Source: Melastoma dodecandrum
Taxonomy: Eukaryota > Streptophyta > Magnoliopsida > Myrtales > Melastomataceae
Direction of reading: 5' to 3'
NCBI GenBank assembly: GCA_029817715.1
Contig: JARUPY010000189.1
Coordinates: forward strand, 4,464,001 to 4,528,000
Length of the DNA: 64,000 nucleotides
The stretch's first letter is position 1; each line of letters opens with the position of its first letter. Under the pieces are notes generated by a model. That model saw nothing but the letters and a program-made list of their open reading frames with translations. It was not told where the DNA came from and did not search any database. A program made the position numbers and the translations under genes. Shown piece after piece: positions 1-10,667 of this stretch.

Positions 1-1026
1 CCAAGACTCGGTGGTTAAGGATCACCTCAATCTGAACATCATATTCTTCCCTTGTCGTTGGGGTGCTCGCTTGGTTTGGACCCGCTCATCAGAATTAGGA
101 TCCTCATGGAATGGCTTAAGGAAACTCACATTCAACGCTTCAAACGGACCATCATACCTCGAAATAAGGCCACGATGAACCATCTTACTACTGATTTTCT
201 TCCAGATTTGTGGCGTTAGTTTTAACATCACATTATCACCAACATTGAACTCAACTGACCTCCGATGTTGATCAACATACTTTTTCATTCGACGAGCAGC
301 CTTTGCCACACTATCCCGGACCTCTGAAATCATCTCATGCTTATCTCGGGCAAAACGGTAAGCAGCGGGCAAGGTCCTGATCGTTGTACAGCAACATCTT
401 GAGAATACAAGGGTGATGTCCCATAGCAAGTTCAAAGGGACTGTATCCCGTCGACGATGACCTGTGCAAATTGTAACAAAATCAAGTAAATCAACCCAAT
501 TTCGCTGACTTGCCGTCACATAGGTATTATTCAAGTAACACATTCACCCGCTCCATCTGTCCATCGGTCTGTAGATGATTTGTCGTCAAAAACTTCAACT
601 CTGTACCCATCAAGTTAAAGTGACATGTCCATAAACGACCAGTAAAGCATGCATCTCTATTGCTTACGACATCTGACGGCAGCCCAAAATACATCACTAT
701 GTGCTTGTAAAACAGTTTTGTGGTCACCTCCGCGGTACAAATATGGGGTGCCGCAATGAACATAACATAATTCGAGAACCTATCAACAACCACCAACATC
801 AAGGATAAGTCTCTGACCTTAGAAAATTGTGAAACGAAATCCATTGAAATCGATACCCAAGATTTCTCCGCAATGCCTGGTTGACTTGCTGACACACCAA
901 GCACGTCCACACATAAACCTCATAATAATCATCAATGCAAGGCCAAATATAAGTTCTTTTCACCAACGCTATCATCCGCTCACTTTCCGGGTAACTAGCC
1001 CAGGGGGAGTCATGCGATTCCCTCAT
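1..1026 (-). pseudogene. Chromovirus integrase core, GPY/F module and chromodomain start
   Basis: Three frames are needed. 799-1026 holds the H2C2 region (VKRTYIWPCIDD, VYVWTCLVCQQVNQ). 527-910 holds the catalytic core with SISMDFVSQF (first Asp), VVVDRFSNYVMFI and the second Asp in VSNRDACFT, ending at HLQTDGQMERVN, which contains the catalytic Glu. 22-543 holds the C-terminal domain with VGDNVMLKL, then a GPFEALN-VSFLKPFHED junction that leads to the chromodomain, whose beginning is legible at about 1-49 in a third frame. The domain order is complete but frameshifts make it non-coding. Confidence 0.8.
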
Positions 1027-1502
1027 GATTCACTGCCTAAGTTCCCCACGGGAATATACAATCTATTACTCTCAGAATACAACAGACCATCATTAAGCCA
1101 ATATCTCCGCACCATATCTTCCCTGACCTGTTCCACCAACATCATGTAAGCGGGATCAGTCTTCGCTAAGTTACGCACCTTATCCAAGATGTACGACTGG
1201 AAGGTAGAGATAGTGGCCACTGTGATCACTATTTTCTGACTCAACGCGTCTGCCACCAGATGTTGTCCCGGCCTATGCTCCCACTCAAAGTCATACTCGG
1301 CCAAAAACTCTTGCCACCATGCCTGTCTCGCGGAAAGTTTTTTCTGCATTTTAAAGAATATGGTCCTCCAAATTTTATTATGATCTTGAATTAGTATTCG
1401 TAATCCGTTTGAAAAGATACCAATTGAAGTGGAGGGTTTCTTCTGTACAAGCTTCTTCCAAAGCATACGGCTAGCCACGTTATCAATCTTAATCACAAAC
1501 AA
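1023..1502 (-). pseudogene. Chromovirus RNase H end and integrase zinc-binding region
   Basis: Resumes on the far side of the nested copia with FVIKIDNVAS, then FFKMQKKLSARQAWWQEFLAEYDFEW and HLVADALSQK, the usual end of Ty3-type RNase H. About 37 extra residues (roughly 1360-1475) split two segments that are contiguous in related elements, so a small insertion is likely. The 3' part contains RYWLNDGLLYSESNRLYIP, the start of the integrase zinc-binding domain. The frame ends at 1023 and the integrase continues in another frame. Confidence 0.75.
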
Positions 1503-2130
1503 GCTGGCAAGAGAAGGTGGGTGGTGATGAGATTAGAGGTATCTTGGTTGAAAGGGGTGGAGGAGGAAGTGAGGGAGATGTAAGGGAAGGTTGTTTCGTG
1601 GAATAGAACATGACCGCCAATATAGACTCGTCCGCTAGTCGGATCAAAGCAGCGGTAAATATTATGGTTTGCGGAGTAACCGATGATGACACATGTTATC
1701 GATCAAGGAGCAAGTTTATTTGCAAAGTGGTGGCCTAGGTATGGATAACATAGGAATCCAAAGACATGAAGAATGGAGTAATCGGGCTGATGTCGACAGA
1801 GAGTGGCATAAGGGGATTGAAATTGGAGAAAGGATGAGGGTAAGAAATTGATAGTGTAGATAGCCGTCAAAGCAGCATCTACCCAAAAAGAGCGTGGTAA
1901 TTGTGCATGAAGTCGGATAGTACGAGCAAGGTGGTTGATGGGACAAGTTCCTTTCGGCAATCCCATTTTGTTTAGGGTTGTATGGGTAGGAGAGTTGGAG
2001 ACAATGCCGTTGAGGGATAAGAAGTGGGCGAACTCGAGGTTGACGTATTCCCCACCATCGTCAGAGTGAAATGTTTGAATCTTTGCTGAAAAGTGGTTTT
2101 GAGCGAGGTGAAAGAAATGTTTGAAGGTGG
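1503..2130 (-). pseudogene. Copia integrase relic
   Basis: The minus strand around 2040 reads TFHSDDGGEYVN, containing the second catalytic Asp of a copia integrase. 1703-1966 then reads ARTIRLHAQLPRSFWVDAAL and FGFLCYPYLGHH, the usual segment after the catalytic Glu. The Glu-bearing motif itself is corrupted to KMGLPKGT. Beyond a frameshift, the IGYSANHNIYRCFDPTSGRVYI block continues to the truncation point at 1503. Confidence 0.7.
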
Positions 2131-3187
2131 TTAGAACTTGAAAGCCTAAGAGTACCGAGGAAAATCATCGGCAAAAAGGACAGTATTAAAAGCCTAAGTT
2201 TGATTTTATCGGGGCCGCCAAACATCCGAATGAATAATAAAAAATGGGGTGGCGGCTCGAGACTGCGAGGGGGAAAAGGGAAGTTGGGTTGTTTTACTTA
2301 TGCATCAGGAGTGGCAAGGAGTCTGAGTGGACTGGGATGAAGATGGAATGCAACTAGCCTATCGTAGATGTCAATGGAATTCAACATTAGGGTGACATTG
2401 GCGGGCATGCCATGTAACGAAGGGGTGAACTTGGGCGGCAAAGGCTCTAGGGGGCTGACGGCTGAAGTGGGACCGGGTAGAGAGGGCCGGTAGTACGGCG
2501 TCGGAGGAGAGTTTCACCCATCAAACGATCCTTGACTAGAAAATGAGTGGCGTCAAAACTAACAACACAGTTATTGTCCAGACAGAGTTTGTGAATGGAT
2601 AGAAGGATGTGGCTTAGATTCGGATCATGAAGAACATTGGGGAGTTTTAGGTTTCGATGGGAGTCGATACTGTTAAGTTACCAGTGTGTGCAACTGGCAT
2701 GGAGGAGCCATTTCCTACAAAAACACGGTGAGAACCAATATAGGGGGCGAGCGAGTGAAGGATACCGAGATCGGAGGTCATGTGATGAGTGGCGCCCGAG
2801 TCTGAATACCAACTGGCATCAAAAGTCTGTGGAACATCGGCGAGAACTTGATTGTAACACTGGTAGCAAGTGATGGCAACGTGTCCGGTTTGCTACAGAT
2901 CTGAGACTCGACGAGTGTGTATTGAAGGGGGACATTTCTGGGGGGCGATGAATGTGGGTGGTGGGATGATAGGTCGTCGAGGGGGGTTAGGAGAAAGGGA
3001 GGGAGAGGGCGGGGTGTGGTGATTGAGGATGGATTGTGACCTCCATGGGCGATGAGGTGGGGGACGAGAGTGACTGCAACCTCAATATGTGTGAGAAGTA
3101 GTAATAGAAGGTCATCGATAGTGGTAGGGCATCATCGTCTTCCTGTTGTTTGAGCCACTGTTCGTGAGTGAGGAGATTTGCACAAAG

Positions 3188-3950
3188 CTAGTCAAAGGTA
3201 AGCCTGGTGACGACATAGGAGAAGGTTGTGACAAGGGTGTTGTACGCACGAGGAAGACCATGTAAGATGTAGGTAATGAGTTCTTTTGTTGGGATGGCTA
3301 TTCTGATGGAGCTCAACTGGTCCGCGGTGGTTTTCAATTCCCGTAGATTAGAAGAGATCGACTGAATAGTGAGACGAAGGTTGAGGAGATGTTCCCGATG
3401 CTCGAGTTCTCTAGCCATTGTGTTTTTGAGGAACTGACGACGGATGGTTGAACCAATGTCATAGGCCGAGAGAATGTCTTAGACTTCTAGCATGAGTTTC
3501 GAGGACATGGTGGCAAAAAGTGAGGGACGAACTGAGTGGTTGGTATTGAGCCAGTGTGTAGGAGGGATTGACTATTGGGGGACCGTTGGCAGTGGGGAGG
3601 TTTGGCGATGGTGCTCGAAGTGTGCCATCGACATACATGAAGAGACCAGTGGAGATTAAATAAGATTTCATAAGCGACTAATGGAGCTGGTAGTTGTCGG
3701 GTGAGAGTTTAACATTGACGAGACAAGTGACGCTACATAGAGAGGTACTAGAATGGGTTACGAACATATCAGAGGAAGCGGTGGGAGTTGTGGCAGTATG
3801 ATCGGGGGTTACGGGAAGAACGGGAAAATGATTGAAGTTGGGAAGGGGAAGAGAAGTAGTGGTGGTGACAAGGAGAGATATTCCACGTAGATTGTCATGG
3901 GTGGGAGGCAGGATATCCACTGCGGAGGAATGGTGAACTTTGTTTGCCAT
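3188..3950 (-). pseudogene. Copia gag (UBN2-type), broken
   Basis: The initiator MANKVHHSSAVD lies at 3950, and the capsid follows through VKLSPDNYQLH, then SYLISTGLFMYVDGTLRAP and a downstream LRELKTTADQLSSI and ELITYILHGLPRAYNTLVTTF block. These are hallmark segments of plant copia gag (UBN2 family). Three segments are separated by an in-frame stop or frameshift near 3675 and 3420-3460. No zinc knuckle could be read downstream. Non-functional. Confidence 0.7.
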
Positions 3951-4036
3951 GTTGAGCTGAGAACGGGGGTTGGAAAAGGGGGGAGCAGAGGAAGGAAAAA
4001 GAAAAGTTTAAGAGTGGAGAACATAATCGGGTTTTA

Positions 4037-4050
4037 GGCTCTTGATACCA
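4037..4050 (-). other. Primer-binding site of the nested copia
   Basis: The minus strand reads TGGTATCAAGAGCC directly after an LTR end (TTCA), matching initiator tRNA-Met apart from one inserted base. It fixes the orientation and the gag-proximal LTR boundary. Confidence 0.7.
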
Positions 4051-4188
4051 TGAACGAATTCGGATGAGAAAGAGAATGATTGGTTACCATTACAGAGTTA
4101 GTTTTAGGGAGTATATATACACTCTAGGAAAGAAGATTAAATACGGATTTGAATGAAAACAACCTTCAATGCTGGCTGTCGTCTCCCA
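4051..4188 (-). repeat. Short LTR (or LTR end) of the nested copia
   Basis: The 138 bp between the PBS and the broken chromovirus RT contains a GTATATATACTC TATA box (about 4119-4131). The inner end at 4051 is supported by the adjoining PBS. The outer end near 4188 is inferred from where recognisable chromovirus RT sequence stops, so the true length is uncertain. Confidence 0.45.
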
Positions 4189-4189
4189 T

Positions 4190-5215
4190 CGAACGCAACC
4201 TGACATTTCTCATCCCAACATCAGACTCTGTCATTTCTCAACAAATCTGTTAACGGGGCAACTCGCCTCCAGTGGCCTTTCACAAATCCACGATAATAAT
4301 TCGTTAACCCAAGGAAACTTCGTACCTCAGAGACTTTCTTTGGTGTGGACCAATCTCTTATGGCCCGCACCTTTCTCATATCCATTCTCACGCTCCCATG
4401 TTCGACCACGTGTCCCAAAAAGTGTATCTCCTTCGCACAAAACTCACATTTCTCCCTTTTCACGTATATAGAGTGCTCCCTTAGTTTCTCAAACACAAGC
4501 CGAAGGTGTTTTAGATGATCCTCCAAAGTCTCCGAGTAAACTACGATATCATCCAAGTAAACCACAATAAAATAATCTATGTATTCATTGAAAACATCAT
4601 TCATCAGATTAGAAAAAGTAGATTGGGCATTCGTCAGCCCAAACGGCATCACCAAGAACTCAAATAACCATATCTAGTCATCATAGTGGTTTTCGGCTAA
4701 TCTCCCTCCGCAATGTGAACCTGCCAATGACCGGAACGCAAATCCAACTTGGAGAAATAGGAGGCTTTAGACAGTCTATCAAATAAATCTGCCACAAGAG
4801 GAACCAATTTCTTTACGGTCACCTTGTTTAATCAATGGTAGTCAACGCATAGACGTAAGCTGCCATCCTGCTTAGTCTGAAACAACATCGGGGCTCCATA
4901 GGGTGCTTTCGAGGGCTGAATCTTCCCTGCATCAAGGAACTCACCCAACTGTTTACACAACTCACCAAGTTCCTTAGGGGCCATCCGATACAGTACTTTG
5001 GCAGGGGGTGTTGTCCCCGGGATCAGATCTGTGCGATGGTACACCGCCCTCCAAGGTGGTAGCCCCTTGGGTACTTTGAACGACATCACGTCACTGAACT
5101 CTGTCAATATGGACACCGCTTCCCAGGGTACTTCGCTACACTCATTCTCATCCAAATAAAAAATAGTCGCAAGGAAAGTAGCCTCACCCTTTTTCCAACC
5201 CTTCGCAATCCTCAC
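4190..5215 (-). pseudogene. Chromovirus reverse transcriptase
   Basis: Decayed RT. The upstream piece (4832-5215) has the linker DVMSFKVPKGLPP and the RT start with GKIQPSKAPYGAPMLF and DGSLRLCVDY. The downstream piece (4221-4655) has MPFGLTNAQSTF, the catalytic VVYLDDIVVYS with both aspartates, and HLRLVFEKL through FLGLTNYYRGFV. Stops and a frameshift separate them (about 4655-4830, where a SKLDLRSGHWQV motif is still legible). The reading ends at about 4190, where the nested copia begins and the rest of the connection/RNase H start is lost. Confidence 0.85.
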
Positions 5216-5716
5216 GGCCGAGACGGGTTCCGTGTTCCTACCATCACGTCCTTTTCAATGTACTGCCCTTTCACGAAACATGGTTAAGCCACATTCCCGA
5301 AGAACAACTCGTCCAAATGGGGTATCACCCCTACACAAGCCTCCACAAAGAAATTGTTTCAAAGAATAACATCAAAATCATCAAGAGGGACAAGCATGAA
5401 ATCAACCATATCATTCCACAAGTCGAAGGCAACCTTAACCCATCTTGAGCCTCACCCTTTTTCCAACCCTTCGCAATCCTCACTGCCGAGACGGGTTCCG
5501 AGTTCCTACCATCACTTCCTTTTCAATGTACTGCCCTTTCACGAAACATGGTTGAGCCACATTCCCGAAGAACAACTTGTCCAAATGGGGTATCACCGCT
5601 AAACAAGCCTCCACAAAGAAATTGTTTCTAAGAATAACATCAAAATCATCAAGAGGGACAACCATGAAATCAACCGTATCATTCCACAAGTCGAAGGTAA
5701 CCTTAACCCTTCTTGC
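5181..5716 (-). repeat. 268-bp tandem duplication in the protease-RT linker
   Basis: The block starting gcctcaccctttttccaacc at 5181 recurs at 5449, a period of 268 bp, and both copies run through a stretch ending aaccttaaccc. By eye only about ten positions differ between the copies. The duplication lies within coding sequence and shifts the reading frame (268 is not a multiple of three), helping to kill the polyprotein. Confidence 0.85.
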
Positions 5717-5992
5717 CATCCCACTGATAGGCTGAGTCTCCGAATTCACATCCTTAATCCGATAAAACTGCTCATCTATCCTCAGTCCCAATCGCGACAC
5801 CACACGATCAGCGACAAAACTGTGAGTCACCCCTATATCTACCATTTCCAACATACTGTGCTCATTCACAGTTAGAGGAAGATACATCAATCCCTTAATT
5901 ACGCCTTCCTTTCTCGTTCTTAAGACTTTCAGAAGTTTGGGAGATGCTATACGAGTCGGGGTCATCTCTTCATCCGACAATATTGCGCTCAA
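5480..5992 (-). pseudogene. Chromovirus protease and linker
   Basis: An open stretch of 170 codons continuing from gag. The retropepsin active-site loop is recognisable as MVDIGVTHSFVAD; the family norm is D-[ST]-G-A-T, so the second active-site residue has become Ile. A following LRNNFFVEACLAVI segment corresponds to the usual LG-x-x-F/W-L end of the protease. The tail runs into the first copy of a 268-bp tandem duplication and stops there. The Ile replacement and the broken join to RT indicate a dead enzyme. Confidence 0.7.
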
Positions 5993-6001
5993 CTTTTTTC
6001 G

Positions 6002-6998
6002 TCACGAACAGTCACTCGTTCTATGAGGTCCTTCACAAATGAAACAACCAGAAAACGTTCTTGAATCCTTTCGAGTATCATTACTTACATTGTTTGACTG
6101 CCCTTGCGACAAGCCACAAGCTCCGCCCCATTTCGGCTTAGACTGCCCTTTATTTTCACCTTTCGAAGTTCTTTGGACAACCGGCCCTTCCCTTATGGTC
6201 GTGGTCATCCTTCAAAGAGTCATTCCCAGCTGCCCAACGAAAATCAACAAGAGAATCAGCAGCCGCAATGGTGGTAAGGAGATCATTCACCCCTGTAGTC
6301 TCAACTCAACTTGAGCCCATGGTTGTAGCCCATACATGAAATTGAAAAGCTTATGTGCATCTAACATGTATGTGATCCAACATCAAAGAGGTAAATTGTT
6401 TCGCATAATCCCTCACTCTGCCGACATGTTTCAGGCACTTCAAAGCTTCCTTCACAACCCAACTCGTATTGCAAGGCTATAACTGATCCGTCAATTCCTT
6501 CTTAAGGGACTCACATGTATCTATCTAAGGACGCCCCGCATTGAGGTCCTCCTTTACTCTAGTCTGCCACTAGAGTTTCGCATCTCCTGTAAGGTACATC
6601 GCGGTAATGGACACCTTCTCGTTCTCGGGCACTCTTGCCTCGAGGAAGTATTGCTTAACGTCCCATAATAAATTTTGCAACACCTTTGCGTCACGACAAC
6701 CATCAAAGAACTGGGGTTCGGGAACACTCACCTTGGAATGCGAATCGCAACCGACCATCGAAGCAGCAATTGCACTTTTCAGGACCACCAATTCGCCCTA
6801 AATATCACCTTATTGACTGCATAACCTATCAACCGCCCCATTTAACAAAACAAGATAGGCTTCTAGATGAGCCATTCCTGCCCGAAGTTCCTCTAATACG
6901 TTGACTATCGGAACGAGATCCTCGGAAGGGGATCACCCACCAACCTCTCTAAGTGGCCATACCACTCAGTGAACGGCATCGCCGTCTCCACACAAACT
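6002..6998 (-). pseudogene. Chromovirus gag, broken
   Basis: The element's nucleocapsid/capsid gene, now a relic. The 6570-6791 segment holds the capsid core, with motifs such as VPEPQFFDG, LLWDVKQYF and ITAMYLTGDAKL that are diagnostic of plant chromovirus gag. A hydrophobic heptad-like stretch precedes it (about 6800-6900). The 6002-6208 segment carries a zinc knuckle CFICEGPHRTSDC (C-x2-C-x3-H-x4-C), the RNA-binding end of gag. The segments are in different frames and joined through stop-containing sequence near 6210-6560, so no full-length product is possible. Confidence 0.75.
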
Positions 6999-7000
6999 TG

Positions 7001-7015
7001 CGCTCTTATGCTAAC
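7001..7015 (-). other. Degenerate primer-binding site of the chromovirus
   Basis: Directly next to the LTR the minus strand reads TTAGCATAAGAGCG, which matches the usual initiator-tRNA-Met PBS (TGGTATCAGAGC) at most positions. The mismatches fit the general decay of the element. Confidence 0.5.
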
Positions 7016-7483
7016 TGTCACAAGGGTAAAACCCCTATCAAGTAAATTCCCTCTGTGGGCTCCTCACAAGTATTTTTAGGTGAATGACACTCTTTGTGTT
7101 TCATTAAGAATTCCCGTATAGATGTTGTCTGCCCACGCCCTTTTACAAGCCCGATAGGGGTCGTTGCTGTACACTAACCATTACATCATTTTACTAAGAG
7201 GCAAATGGCTTCAGGGAATGCCCAACACAACCGCCGTTAACGGCCCTTAGGGTTCCCACCTTTGGAAGAGGGGTCCCCTTCACAATAGACATGACCCTCC
7301 AACGATACCAGTGCGTGGAACACGACCCTTCAACGCATCAATGATCTTTAGTCAGCCCGTGCCACCTCACGAACAAACCCTAATGCGACCCGTCATGTCT
7401 GTTCGTGCCTCCTTGACGAACGTTGCTCATGGAGCCTTCCACGAACCATGCCTTCATCGTCCCATGCCCTCAGGCATGTGACA
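7016..7483 (-). repeat. 5' LTR of the chromovirus
   Basis: On the minus strand this begins TGTCACATGCC and ends CCCTTGTGACA, so the termini form a TGTCAC/GTGACA inverted repeat as expected of an LTR. It lies immediately upstream (in element orientation) of a degenerate tRNA-Met primer-binding site and gag. The length of 468 bp is ordinary for this clade. The second LTR is outside the window, so identity cannot be measured. Confidence 0.7.
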
Positions 7484-9270
7484 CCTACCATGAGCAAGGG
7501 AGTGCTTATCCTACCATTCCTAGGAAATGTACAGGAATTATAAGGAAATGAATAGAAAAGAGGAAGATATGTAATGAAAAATAAATAAAAGTATTAGTCG
7601 ATTCTATTCCTTACTCCAATCCTCAAACCAAACACACCACTAGAGCGAAAGCCACATGTTTTACTCTATATTCTACCATTTTCCCATTAATTTTATAACC
7701 CCTTGAAAAACATCCAATCACAGTATAAATGTATTCACCCATGAAAGTAGAAAAAGGTTAATGATAATAATCGTGGTCTCGACGGGGAAAGCTCCCTCAC
7801 ATGGTTGTTGAAGGACAAGGGTAATACAACCCTTTCTCAGAGCGGCTTGTTGAAAGACATCGAAAATAGAAGTGTCGGGCTCTGAATGAAGTTAAGCTGA
7901 CGAGCGTAAAGTTGTCGGTCGTGGACCTCAAAGATCAACCTAATCTTATCCACCACTTTTAGATCTCTCTATCACAACACATATTCCCAGTACAGGGAGG
8001 GAGATGGCGTCTTACGATTGAGAAAAAGAGGGCGACTATTAGGATAAGATGCCCACTTTTTGCTTGAAAGCCTATTATGGTAGAAAATGTGCTTGATCCC
8101 TCCTAAAGTGGTGAAGTCACTCCACTTCGACACCTTGCACTCCTGTACAATCTCAAGTCCCTAGAAATGATGTAGGGAGCTCGAAACTTCTATAGTGTAC
8201 AATGCCAAGCTTGAGGAATGAACATGTGCCGACAAGAATAGCACTTAAATGGGTGCTGAGTTGGCTGGGAACTCATTATGCCTAACTTCAGTAACCCCGT
8301 ACGTTGCCCTATACAGTTGAGCCAGGAGAAAGGGGGCAAAGCCAGCCATGAATTTCGAGGCTTGCTTTCCTAGATGCATAAAATGAATTTGGACAACTAC
8401 TTCAAGTAAAACTCAAACTCATTCTTGGGTCCCCAATGACACTCACCCTTGGCCATATGACGGCGATAGTATGAGAAATCCTCTGACCCTCAAACTAGAA
8501 CATCACCCTTATTTGAGAATACCAACTCGACATCAGATACAAGACATCTTGTCTGGAAAGCAATGTCCTACAAAGTAAATGTCCTGGGGCCTTCGGAAAA
8601 ATATAAGTAGTTGAAAATGCGATTCAAGAAAGCTAGTAAGGACGCACAAATCCCAGGTTTGTCCCGCATTTCTATCGTTGAAAGAAAGATGAGATCATAT
8701 TTTCCCAGCATTTGCCACTTTTGTCATTTATTTCCTTCCCAAGCTTCAAGCCATGACTCAAACCCTTACTTACTACCGATGATCAAGAAACATATTAGAT
8801 TCATGTCGCCATAGGATCCCTAAAATCTGCCTGACTAACTAGGATTGGTTCCTCCATCAATATATAACTAAAAGGTTCCTCTTGAGCGAATGTTATAGGA
8901 AGAAGCATGGGGCCGACAATTACTCTTCCCCCATCATGATGCCAGACCCTATGTCATACACCGGGCTCAAGATGTCTTGTTTGGCGTACTCCGTGAAACT
9001 AGCAAACTTGTGATTGTCCTTTCCAATGGGTTTCATTGACAAGGAAAGCTTCTTGAGGGCCATGGCTGCAGACGGGTTTGTAGGGATTTTCATCGAAGTT
9101 CAGGAAGAAGGCATGAATTTGAAAAGGTGGGTACGATATTCCATTTCTCTTCTTTTAAAAGAGGGATTACATGTTGACACATGAATTCAATTTTGAGCCC
9201 ATTCGGACTTCGCTCAAGGGAGTATGAAATTGGGCTTATAATAAGCAGAATAGTGTTTAGCCGCATATGT
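7484..9270. other. Unassigned stretch without a recognisable gene
   Basis: No reading frame exceeds about 70 codons except antisense noise. Some minus-strand fragments look protein-like (for example KVSKWSDFTTLGGIKHIFYHN near 8100-8160 and FASFTEYAKQDILSPVYDIG near 8930-9020), hinting at a very old decayed coding sequence, but I cannot name a family. No RNA gene or LTR boundary was found. Confidence 0.4.
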
Positions 9271-9289
9271 GAAGTTATCTGTGGTATCG

Positions 9290-10260
9290 AAGAGAATTCG
9301 GGCACTCGACCAGATCGGGAGGACCAGACTAATCGAGAGGATGAGACCACCTGGAGATAAGACCAGTAGATCGAGAACTCTTGCGTTGACAGATTGATGT
9401 ATAACAGGCTACAACCTCTACCAAGAAAGTTTAGGACAATCTATTGAAGAGATAAGGATACAAACTACTCGAAGGACCCAAGTTGCTGGATGACACAAGT
9501 TGCTCGAAGGCGCGAGCTGGTCGAGAACACGAACTAGTTGATGTCAAGTTGGTTGAGAGTATGGACAAATTGAGGACAACCGAAGAGACACGATCTAGAA
9601 TACACACAATGATGATGGCCATGTTGATGATTAATGGACTCTCAGTTATTGTAAGAAGGTCATGTCCTTAATTGCACCTTAAGAGCTACAATGTGTAACC
9701 GTTACGAGTCATTTAACATTCTTAGCATTAAGTGCCCATAGTAGTATAAATAGCCTTGTATTATACTTTCATGAAACATCATTACATCATCAAACATATA
9801 GTCAGCTTTTCGGTTGACCTCGTCTTAGTTTTAGTTAGCAATCACAACGATGGTGACATTGGTGAACAGGTGAGTCTTCCTACTGATTCCGTTATTGCCT
9901 TACATCAACTAGTTATAGATGTTCATGCGTTCCCTCCTTTGACACTTCTCTTTCGAAACGTTCTCGTTCTCGCCTTTGGTGTCAGATGTATGCGCATTCC
10001 TTCCTTTGACAGAAGCTTTGAAACACCCCATGTTTTCACTATTGATTTGGGAGTTCAACATCAATGTTGTTCAAAACATGATAGTATCATACATCTCTTT
10101 CTTCTTTTGAGAACTTGACGCCATTTTGACCCCATTCACCTTTCCGTCGAGACTCGGCCAAGAGCATATCATTTACCTTTGTTGATTTTGTCGACAAATC
10201 GATTGATGACCATATTTACTCGATCAACTTGAACCTTTGCGTTCATTGTCAAATATTATC
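9290..10260 (+). repeat. LTR-like relic
   Basis: A stretch rich in imperfect (g)gtcgag/gatcgag repeats (about 9300-9560) is followed by a TATAAATAG box (9745-9753), a layout much like the LTR of the Tat-like element at 13980-14645. No internal coding region or second copy adjoins it, so it could be a solo LTR or a fragment. The boundaries are guesses. Confidence 0.3.
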
Positions 10261-10534
10261 CAGAATTGCCGGCGGATATCAATGACAACACCCGCACGCG
10301 TAAAGTGAGAATGCGAATACCTCGATGCCATTTCCATATAGAAAGAAAGCCTTGATACTAACTTTTTATCAATCTAAAATTCATTTTTGTAAAGTTGATT
10401 TTAATACTATTAGTTTCAGTAGTAAAACTATACTTCAGTAGATATTAGCAAAGAAATCAATTGGATTTATGATAGGGTGAGGAGTGTCCTAAAAGAATAC
10501 ATTCCATGCATCATCCAGTAACAGGTGAATATTC

Positions 10535-10544
10535 TATAAAATAA
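10535..10544 (+). promoter_or_regulatory. Candidate TATA box of the PDLP gene
   Basis: CTATAAAATA lies 124 bp upstream of the start codon in an AT-rich stretch. A transcription start about 30 bp downstream would give a 5' leader of roughly 100 nt without an upstream ATG. Confidence 0.5.
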
Positions 10545-10667
10545 AATAAATTATTTTGTCTTAATTCACATTTATCAAAGGTTTCAAACCTGGAAGGAGA
10601 GTGAGAAACAGAGACGCAGCCAACACAGTGGAAAAGAATCCACGATTTGATTCTCCATCCCTCCGTC

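Larger units (their letters stand above)
1503..4188 (-). mobile_element. Nested Ty1/copia element, 3' truncated
   Basis: Inserted into the chromovirus in the same orientation. It has an LTR-like end with a TATATATA box (about 4051-4188), a PBS complementary to initiator tRNA-Met (minus-strand TGGTATCAAGAGCC, 4037-4050), a gag relic (3188-3950), and integrase core relics (about 1690-2130) continuing into the integrase C-terminus up to 1503. RT, RNase H and the 3' LTR are absent, and the host element has also lost sequence at the junction. This suggests insertion followed by a deletion spanning the copia 3' half and the host RNase H start. Confidence 0.75.
1..7483 (-). mobile_element. Ty3/gypsy chromovirus, Galadriel-like, 5' part, decayed and nested
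   Basis: Reading on the minus strand, the order is LTR (7016-7483), primer-binding site, gag, protease, RT, RNase H, integrase and the first strand of a chromodomain at the window edge. That order and the chromodomain start (a short run reading E-Y-D-V-Q-I-E-V-I-L-N-H-R-V-L at about 49-1, one frame away from the integrase end) place it among the plant chromoviruses. The gag knuckle of the form C-x2-C-x3-H-x4-C followed by a GPHR..DC motif is typical of the Galadriel-type clade (inference). Frameshifts and stops break every domain. A copia element occupies 1503-4188 inside the RT-RNase H boundary, and about 300 bp of the RNase H start is missing there. The 3' LTR lies beyond position 1. Confidence 0.85.

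Noticed and set aside
7299..7312. TGGTATCGTTGG on the minus strand considered as the chromovirus PBS
   Set aside because: It lies inside the LTR defined by TGTCAC...GTGACA; the better PBS match is at 7001-7015 directly outside that LTR.
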